Assembly (NCBI GenBank): GCA_018398765.1
Contig: JAHBMJ010002118.1
Span: 15,001-79,000, forward strand
Length of the DNA stretch: 64,000 nt
Direction: 5' to 3'
Source of the DNA: Chromera velia
Taxonomy: Eukaryota; Sar; Chromeraceae
This document shows, one piece after another, positions 57,169 through 64,000 of this stretch. How positions within the stretch are numbered: the stretch's first letter is position 1; each line of letters starts with the position of its first letter. The translations under genes and the position numbers were made by a program. The notes under the pieces were generated by a model. The model had not been told where the DNA came from. It was given only the letters and a program-made list of their open reading frames with translations, and searched no databases.

Positions 57169-58770
57169 GACGATAGTAAGGAGGGTGAAAGGAAGAAAGT
57201 GAGGAGAGAAGGAAATGGATTCAAGAAGGCGCTACAGAGACTTATGGTGGATAAGAAAGTGGTCGACCAGATGATGAAGCATGTGAACCCAAGGAAGGGG
57301 CACATTGATGCAAAGGAAGAGGAGGTAGAGAAAAGCCTCTTTGATAAAGCGGTGCGAGGGGAATTAAAAAGCTTTGAGGAGAATAAAGTGTTGAAAATAA
57401 ATGGAGTAAGAATACCACAGAAGAGAAGAGCAATGAAAACCAGATGGGTGCTGACATGGAAGATGAAAGGGAAAGAGAGAAAGCCAAAAGCCCATCTTGT
57501 ATGTAAAAGATTTCAAGATGACTGAAAGAACGTTGAGACGTACAGTGGGACAGCTGCTTGGTGGGCTTTTTTGGTTTGCTTTACGTTTGCATCCAGTGAA
57601 GGGTGGACGATCGGTAAGTCAGATGTGCGCACTGCGTTCCTGACTGCATCCATTCATGATGAGGTGTTTCTGCAGCTGCCAAGACGCGTCCTGACGGGTT
57701 CTCCGGAAAGATTCGCACCTGGAGTTATCGGTCAGTTAGAAAGAGCTATGTATGGATTGAAAGATGCCCCTCGTCTGTATGGAAAGCATTTGAAACGGAT
57801 TGCAGCAGAAGAAGGATGGGAGGAAATCGTTGAGAGCATCTTTGTGCTGAAGGATGAAGAGAAGAAGGTGAAAGCAGTGATGGCTGTACACGTTGATGAT
57901 TTGCTCATTTTTTCTGCTGACCCTGCTCGTGACTTTGAACCTTTAAGACAGCGTTTGAAGATGAATGAGCTAGAAATTCTCTCTGCGGGGGGTGAAATGG
58001 GCTACACGGGTTTGGAGGTAAGAAAGAATGAAAGCGGGTTTAAGATCAGCCAGGAGGCATACTTGAAGTCCATTCTTGTTCAGACAGACGATTTGCCTCG
58101 CAAGTCTCTTTCCCCTGAGATGCTGAATGAAGAGAGGGAAGAAGAGAAAGAAGAAGACCTGGTTGCGGTGATGATGAAAGTGATGGGTGTGCTTGGTTAG
58201 GTGTGTCGGACGTCTGCCAATCTTGCTTTTGTTTTGAGTGAGTTGTCTCGTTACAGTTCCCACCCGACTGGTTCAAAGCTTGTTGCTGCTTTGCTTGCCC
58301 TCATCAGAGCTCGTGAAAAGAATGACAGTTTGTGCTTTGAGGGCGTGATTGATCCGAAGCTTGCTTTGTTTGTGGATGCTGCGTATTTTCTTTCCCGTTG
58401 TGAAGGAAGAGGGGGCTTTGAGGCTTACTTGGTTGACAAGAAGGAAAAGATTGAGAGAATGAGAAGAACGAATCTGGTGGTATGGAAGAGCAAACGAATC
58501 AAAAGGAAGCTGATTTCTTCGACCTCTGCAGAGCTTTGTGCGCTTGTAGATGGTGTGAAACAATCTTTTCAATGAAAGCGTCTTACAGAGGCGTTGTGGA
58601 TAAAGCCGCTGGAGGTAGAGATTTATACAGACAGCGCTCCTCTCATGGAGCAATTGGAGAGTGGATATTCGAAGCAAGAGCCTCGGATGGATGGATTGTT
58701 AAAATATGTACAGCAGGAGCTGAGAGCGTTGAAGGCGCGGGTACTTTGGGTTTCTACTGATTGACAGTAG
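57169..58770 (+). pseudogene. Copia reverse transcriptase and RNase H region with nonsense codons
   Basis: Frame shifted by one relative to gag. RT: KTRWVLTWKMKG ... KAHLVCKRF, GKSDVRTAFLTASIHDEVFL, ERAMYGLKDAPRLYGKHL and the active-site box AVHVDDLLIF (about 57885). RNase H: LALFVDAAYF, LISSTSAELCALVDGVKQ, ALWIKPLEVEIYTDSAPL and a closing ADRHTK. Stops at 57166, 57523, 58198, 58573, 58759 and 58765 break it. Confidence 0.82.
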
Positions 58771-58972
58771 GCAGACAGACATACAAAGTACAACAGGCAG
58801 ACAGACACATAAAGTACAAGTTGAAAAAGGAGAGAGGGAGTCAAGCGCCTCAGGTTGAAGTGAAGAAGGAAGGGCATGTGAAGAGAGGAATGATAGATTT
58901 CGCAAAGACATGTCGATCGAAAGCTAAGAAAAGAGGTGACTCTCCTGTAAATGTTCGAGTTAGGGAGTGATT

Positions 58973-59215
58973 GTTGGAGATTGCGTCCGGGGTCGATTAA
59001 CGCCGGCCTTTCACGGCCGTGGTCATAGGGACTTCGGCCTGGGCCTAGGCCTGGGCTCAGCGTGCTATAAGCTATGCATGCAAATCTGCAATACTACAAA
59101 CTATGCATGCACCGTGTAGGAGAAACTGATCAATCCACATTGACTTATTCAAGGAGAGGCGCATTCGCTCATCCTCTCCTTCCCGAACTCTGTTCTGACA
59201 CGTGAATTCCTTATA
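58973..59215 (+). repeat. 3' LTR of the copia element
   Basis: 243 bp, preceded by the purine-rich GAGTTAGGGAGTGA (58959-58972), the likely polypurine tract. Contains a short tandem GGCCTGGGCCTAGGCCTGGG not present in the 5' LTR. Confidence 0.9.
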
Positions 59216-59220
59216 GTTGC

Positions 59221-60760
59221 TTTTCTGGTCGGTAACAGATCTGGTCTACCGGCAATTGCCGGTAACCGCTAATGGCCTTAGTCTGCCTTCCCTTTACCGA
59301 CAAAAAAAATAATAAAAATTAGGGTCCAAAAAAAAAATTTCGCCTGCGGCGCCAACCTTTAAAAACATGTTTTTAAGTGTTCATTGGCATTTAAAAAGCC
59401 TATTCACACACACACACACACACAAAAATATTAAAAAAAAATAAATTTTTAACTGTTTCACCCCTATAAGTGGCAAAAAGTTCTAACAGCTCTATGACAG
59501 CGTCTATCCAACAACTACTCTCTTTTTTGACTTTGCTTCATCTCTCACTGTTCTGTTTCTCTGTATATCAGGCCTTAACTATCGTTAGAGAGCGATCAAA
59601 GTAAGAGACGGAAAAAGTCTACTTCTTTCTAAAAAATGAGGAGATGGTAAGCCTGCGGCTCTGTACTTGTGCAGCCCCTGCTCGGTTTGCTGAGGGGGAA
59701 GGAGCAAGAAGAAAATTGCCTCCTTGAGCTCCTCCCATGGTACGGCTGCGTCTAGGGCTGGATGGTCTCGGACAGAAAGAGGAAGGGGTGGATGCGGCTG
59801 CTGCACCACGGCTCTAAAAAGAAGCTGGAACGACCGGCGCCTGAGGGGACCGAACACTAGTAGAGGCTGGGGCAGAGGGGGGGAGAACACGAATCACAGC
59901 TCTTTTTGAAGAGCCTTCTTCTTCTACGCTGCATTTTCCTCTTTTCTTCCCTCTTCTCTCTGAAGGCGGCGAGTCTCTGGGCCTTTCTTCCCCCGCCTCT
60001 TCTTCTTGTACCTACACCTCTTCCTCTACTCTGCTCCCCCCATTTGCCTTAACATCGTTTGCTTAATTATAATTATACACAAAGGTCCACTCGCCTTTTG
60101 TTCCCATACTCGCTCTCCCTGTCTCTGTCTACTCACACACAAACCCAATTGCCTTTCGTTCACATACTTGCCCTCCCTGTCTCTACAAACGCCCAACCGC
60201 TTTTCGTTCACATACTCGCTTTCTCTGTCTCTGTTCGCTTATTTACTTATGATTCTTTCATGTCTGCTTGTTTGTAGATGGCAAATCTCCACCCCCCTGG
60301 GTCTCCAGAGTCAGAGGCCCTTCGAGGCCTCAGACATCAGCTTTTAGCGGCGGGTCTTTCTTTGGAGGCTAGAGCACTAGATTGGGAGGACCGCCCAAAC
60401 TAGCCGCCCAAACTTTGAGCTGGACTCTTTCCATTGTTGGAATCGCGTGAGTGCATCTGTCTAGGCCAGCTGTGGTCATTGCGGCCAGTGGTTCTCTGTT
60501 TTTGGGCGCCAAGTGCAAGACGGGACCCATCGCTTTGACCTGCATCATCTTCAAGCACACTGGCTGCATAGCTGTCCCTACAGATGACGCATTGACTTTT
60601 TGAATTGACCTTAAGTCTAGCCTCAAGTGATTGATTGATTAACTTATAACCTAGGACTTAGGTTATTGAAAAATGTTAGTGATTGTTAGAATTCTGCCAA
60701 GTCTTTGCCAACTGCCAGCAAACTCTGCCGGTAATTACCGGTTACTGGTAATGAAGCTTG
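59221..60760. other. Region between two palindromes; no gene recognised
   Basis: Bounded by ACCGGCAATTGCCGGT (59248-59263) and CCGGTAATTACCGG (60728-60741), which lie in longer similar direct repeats. Contains a short CA run (59405-59424), a CT-rich segment (59930-60250) and small ORFs without recognisable products. It may be a non-autonomous element or a transposon 3' region. Confidence 0.35.
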
Positions 60761-60836
60761 TCTACCGCCGAAAAAATCGGCAACCCTGCCCCCCCGGGCA
60801 GTGCAGTACATAATGATCGACTTCGCGTTTTTTTAA

Positions 60837-62880
60837 CTAGTTTAGTTGAATCACTTCTTCCATTAAGCCCAGTCGCCGTCCTCCTCCGGCGCCTAGACAG
60901 CCGCCAAGCTCCCCGCTGTCTCGAGCGACATCGCCCCCCTCTTTGTTGTACAACGTTTTCCTCTTGCATCCTCTTGCTCTCCTGATGCATGCTGACGCCC
61001 CCCTAATAGCTGCGATCTGCAATTTTGTTTTTACTGCTCCTGCAATCTTGCTTGGTGCACAGCCGTTTTTGCTTGCTAACCCCCATATAATTCTCCATAC
61101 CATGGCTTGAAATGCTGGAGCCAACATGCCATCCAATGAAATTATAAACGGTGCGAAATCTTGCATCAACTCTTTATACGGCTTCTCATACGTTCTCCTC
61201 TAGCTTCTTTGTTTCATACTATGCAAGGATGGTATGAATGTCTTGATGCAGATACGACTGCGCATCGTGATCAAACATCCTCACATCTATCACTGTGTCT
61301 CGTCCTTTTGTAAAGAGTGATCTGCCATCGAGGTCCCCTTCCAACCCCTCCAATACTTCTCCCTCTTCTCCGATACTGGCCTCTCTCACTTTGGGAAGAA
61401 ACCCGACTTTGTGCTCTGCCTCTTCTAATAGCTCCCCCACTTCCTCTCCAAGCTCGTTATGTCGCATATGCACTAACCTCCCTGTGGTGCATTGCTCCAC
61501 ATGTTTGATACTCCACCCTTTCCCACACCTATCACATTTCTCTGGTGGGTCACTCACCCCCGTCCCTGTCCGCAATGCCATGGCATCCCGAAACTCCTCT
61601 CGAGAGATACAGAGATCGTCTTTCTCTCTCGAGAGTACGTTCAGCCAAGCTCCTGCTTTTCGTTCATTCTGTCTCTGCAATACGTGCATCTGTGTGGGTG
61701 TTGCTCTTCCTTCTGCCGCTTCGTCTAACAACTCTTTGAACGTTCACTCCACCCATACCTCCTTCTGCTCTTCGTATCTAAGACTTTCTTTTGTATTCCT
61801 GACTGCCTTCATGTGAAGGGGCTTTCTGTATACTGCATCTTCGGATATGGCTGTACGCAACCAGTGCGTTGCTTCTATTGACATCAAGTAGGGGTCTCCT
61901 GCCTGCTGTGCTTCTGTTGGTAGAATGAGACCCAGTCCTCTGTCTTTCATTGGCAACTTCCACGCTTTTCTCTCCTACTCTGTCACCTCTCTTCCCATAA
62001 GGTTGGGCAGAAAGTCTTCTCTCAGGGCCTCCTCTGCGGCTTGCATTTCTGTGGTTGCTTCTGGGGAGACTCGAAGGGTATATATCTATTCTGCTTGAAG
62101 GGATCGGTAGACGGCAGCATACGCTTCATGAGGGTGGAATTTTGCTGCACCGGCTAGATCTTTTACGGCCTCTGCCCACTCCTTTGCCTTCTCTGCAACG
62201 TATTTTCTCTCTCCCTCCTCTATTCCGACCCATGTGCCCAAATATCTCTTTCTTTCCACAGTTACTATAATATCCTCTAACCCTGCCTCTTTGAAGGCCT
62301 CTTCCGCTTCCTGTACTTCCTCTGCCCCTCCCTTCAATAGAAACACTGTCTTTTTTACCCGCGGGTGCACTCTTTTTGGTGGGCCTACTTCCTTTAAGTC
62401 CTTCCAGTACAAAATGGCCTCCGCTGTTTTCCCTCGCGCTGCCGCAATGTTGTCTGCGGAGGCACTGTTCCTTATCCTCCCCCCTCGCCGCTTCCTCCTA
62501 TTTCTCAGCTCTCTCAGAACCTAGCTCAGAACAGGGGTAGTGGCTACTGCGTAGACGGATATTGACAAAGGGTCTCCTTACACTGTCCTTTCTTCACAAA
62601 GCATGACTGTCATCATTGCCTCCCCCCTTGCTATCACCACTATTCCTCCTTTGTACGAATTAAAGATGTACATGGCTGCTGATGGCTAGTGAATCCTTAT
62701 GGTGATCAGTGCTACCCTCCGTGAAAGCAGTTGAAAGGCACTCTGAACATCATACAACAATACCCCCTTTTTATTCTGACACTCTTGATACAGCTGTCTC
62801 ATATGAGCGGCAGCTGCCTCTACTCCTCCTCTCCGCTTCGCACTGAGGTTCAGGGTTCCGTATAGGGCAACCAAAAGATG
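60837..62880 (-). mobile_element. 5'-truncated non-LTR retrotransposon with RT and endonuclease-like C-terminus
   Basis: Minus strand, one frame from 62874 to 61219 with seven stops and no frameshift. RT traces: YDVQSAFQLLSRR, then [stop]GDPLSISVYAVATTP where Q-G-D-P-L is expected (stop at 62578), and SADN where [YF]-x-D-D is expected. After the RT: WVGIEEGERKY and MKDRGLGLILP. The C-terminus has CDRCGKGWSIKHVEQC with RHNEL (a C-C-H-C zinc site) and GRDTVIDVRMFDHDAQSY, resembling a restriction-like endonuclease. A further part (DFAPFIISLDGMLAPAF to ACIRRARG, 61169-60960) is shifted by one frame. The RT starts abruptly at about 62880 beside AT-rich DNA, as after 5' truncation. Confidence 0.65.
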
Positions 62881-63233
62881 GTATAGTGTTTTTTGATTTT
62901 TCTAGCAAAAAACGGTACGATTACGGTACAATGGCCCCCCAAAACCATCTTAGGAAAATCTATACACTTAAACTAAAGTCTCAAAGAAAAAAGAATCAAA
63001 GCTGTAGAGAGTTTAATAATCTAAAATAATTAATACAGAACTTGTTCACATCCATGAAGTCTGAACAAAACAATTTACAAACTCTAGAGAGCCTAGTAAA
63101 TTGATAGTAACAGGAATTAACATGACGATTTACATAAAATAACATATTCAAAATTGTTCACATAGCTTCATGCATAGAAGTACAGAGCAACAGTGAGATG
63201 GCAGGTGAATTTGAGGCCTTCGGTTCAACAACT
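62881..63233. other. AT-rich intergenic DNA
   Basis: No coding signal. It abuts the truncated end of the non-LTR element. Confidence 0.5.
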
Positions 63234-63298
63234 TCAATCAATCAATCAATCAATCAGTCAATCAATCGATCAGTCAGTCAGTCAGTCAGTCAGTCAGT
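63234..63298. repeat. (ATCA)n-(GTCA)n tetranucleotide tract
   Basis: ATCAATCAATCA changing to GTCAGTCAGTCA, overlapping the stop codon of the minus-strand MYND exon. Confidence 0.95.
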
Positions 63299-63451
63299 GC
63301 CCTCTGTAGGACAGGGCAGATAGCACGATGACAGGAGGTCCAGTCTCTCTTCTGACACCTCCGCGAACAGTACTGAGTATAGTGAGACCCAGCACACTTC
63401 TGCATGGAGGCAGACAATATTATGCAGCCACAGACCGAGCACATCTTCCTG
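63286..63451 (-). CDS. Terminal exon with a MYND-type zinc finger
   Basis: After the minus-strand acceptor GTTGGTCGCAG the frame reads KMCSVCGCIILSASMQKC, then YCSRRCQKRDWTSCHRAIC, ending VLQRALTD and TGA at 63286. C-x2-C ... Y-C-x3-C-Q-x2-[DE]-W-x3-[CH]-x3-C is the MYND pattern. The second C-x2-C pair is incomplete (KCAGSHY), so one ligand may be His or missing. MYND fingers bind Pro-rich partners, often in chromatin proteins. Upstream exons were not found; the next DNA is a GA-rich (minus-strand) tract and a hAT relic. Confidence 0.55.
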
Positions 63452-63484
63452 CTGCGACCAACAAGAAAACATGGCCCATTCACC

Positions 63485-63501
63485 CCTTTTCTCTCTCTCT
63501 T

Positions 63502-63582
<81 letters not shown>

Positions 63583-63645
63583 TTCTTTCTCTCTCTCTCT
63601 CTCCCCCCCCNCCCCCCCCCCCCCCCCCCCTCTCTCTCTCTCATG
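63485..63645. repeat. CT/CTTT microsatellite with poly-C and one N
   Basis: Pyrimidine tract of CT and CTTT units and a C homopolymer containing an N at 63611. Sequence accuracy here is doubtful. Confidence 0.95.
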
Positions 63646-63671
63646 TGTATGTCTATATGTATGTGCTGTAG

Positions 63672-64000
63672 AGCAGGAGACCTGGCAGACCCCGAGCTGC
63701 TTGAGCAGCTCAAGAAGGTGGCAGGTTCCATCTGTCCGCTCTCCTGGTGGGGCATGTGTCAGGTCGAGAGGGTTGCCCCATTGAACACCGAGGTGGCTCC
63801 CTACATCTTTCGGTCTGCCAAATTGTATTAAATGCCGCAGGTGCAGGCAAACGCGCCTGTATAGTCCACCTATGAGTTCATTTTTGACAGAAAGAGGAAC
63901 GGCCTGAAGCAGGAGCATCAAGACGCTCTGGTGAACGTCTACACAAACACGAAGCTGGTGAAGATGCATAGGAAGGAGGGAGGGATAAGGAGAGGGGGTG
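63672..64000 (+). pseudogene. hAT transposase C-terminal (dimerisation) relic, runs off the window
   Basis: One frame reads ELLEQLKKVAGSICPLSWWG, VAPLNTEVAPYIFRSAKLY, stop (TAA 63829-63831), MPQVQANAPV, stop (TAG 63862-63864), STYEFIFDRKRNGLKQEHQD, LVNVYTNTKLVKMHR. The W-S-x-[YF]-x-F-I...KRN-x-L...LV-x-VY-x-N motif is the hAT C-terminal dimerisation region, and the TAG sits at the expected Trp. No frameshift is needed. The N-terminal part is absent or beyond the CT tract. Confidence 0.65.

Larger units (their letters stand above)
53197..59220 (+). mobile_element. Ty1/copia LTR retrotransposon, full length, inactivated, with GTTGC target duplication
   Basis: LTRs at 53202-53433 and 58973-59215 begin TGTTGGAGATTGCG and end CCTTATA. 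The 5-bp GTTGC lies on both sides (53197-53201 and 59216-59220), marking an intact insertion. The body encodes gag, zinc knuckle, protease, integrase, reverse transcriptase and RNase H in the copia order (integrase before RT). The polyprotein frame is interrupted by about eleven nonsense codons before 57000, one frameshift near a poly-G at about 57030, and at least six more stops after it. The copy cannot make its enzymes. Confidence 0.92.

Noticed and set aside
53478-58770. Stop-to-Trp or stop-to-Gln recoding as an explanation for in-frame stops in the retroelements
   Set aside because: The host genes in the window use TGA as a real stop (21141-21143, 51993-51995), all three stop codons occur inside the elements, and catalytic residues are also lost, so decay is simpler.
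63328-63671. Ser-Leu-Phe repeat ORFs
   Set aside because: Translation of the CT/CTTT tract; only the part after 63672 has hAT similarity.

Overview
The window is eukaryotic nuclear DNA. Genes are split into many exons: acceptors are nearly all TGCAG (often ATGCATGCAG), and donors are often GTCAGT, GTCGGT or GTGAGT. Intergenic DNA is AT-rich and full of mobile-element relics, and microsatellites sit inside introns. The gene content is EGF, Sushi, HYR and thrombospondin-type surface proteins, an Sfi1-like protein, a MYND finger, and copia, non-LTR and hAT elements. This fits a free-living alveolate alga of the chromerid type (for example Chromera velia). That placement is inferred from style and content only; no marker gene proves it.

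Layout. (1) About 1-21143, + strand: one very large gene, about 39 exons, for a multidomain surface receptor. From the N-terminus it has a signal peptide cut by the window edge, beta-sandwich (LamG/ConA-like) modules alternating with EGF modules, Sushi modules, HYR modules, a Cys-rich GCC2/GCC3-like stalk, several membrane segments with a WWE...RK motif, and a long Ser-rich cytoplasmic tail. (2) 21.5-23.3 kb: an AT-rich composite element with two direct 388-bp inverted-repeat units. (3) 24.0-25.6 and 34.5-36.4 kb: a duplicated segment carrying a small minus-strand thrombospondin type 1 (TSP1) gene. The right copy is intact; the left copy has a stop codon in the TSP1 Trp motif. A 408-bp foldback element sits in the right copy. 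(4) 28.0-31.1 kb, minus: a decayed hAT-like transposase gene with a (CA)n intron. (5) 38.0-38.5 kb, minus: a Cys-rich ORF. (6) 38.7-41.0 kb, minus: a single-pass membrane protein gene. (7) 43.2-52.0 kb, +: an approximately 20-exon Sfi1-like (centrin-binding) gene. (8) 53.2-59.2 kb, +: a complete but dead Ty1/copia LTR retrotransposon with a target-site duplication. (9) 60.8-62.9 kb, minus: a 5'-truncated non-LTR retrotransposon. (10) 63.29-63.45 kb, minus: a MYND finger exon; 63.67-64.0 kb, +: a hAT transposase C-terminal relic.

The first gene and the TSP1 genes encode proteins that would face the cell exterior. The Sfi1-like protein would act at the centrosome, basal body or spindle pole. 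No operon-like links are expected. The strongest observations are the one-domain-per-exon, phase 1-1 design of the EGF exons, the paired 388-bp elements, the TSP1 duplication with its nonsense codon, and a nonsense-rich, frameshift-poor decay shared by three unrelated transposons. Exon limits were read by eye from splice motifs and reading-frame continuity; none is backed by RNA data.
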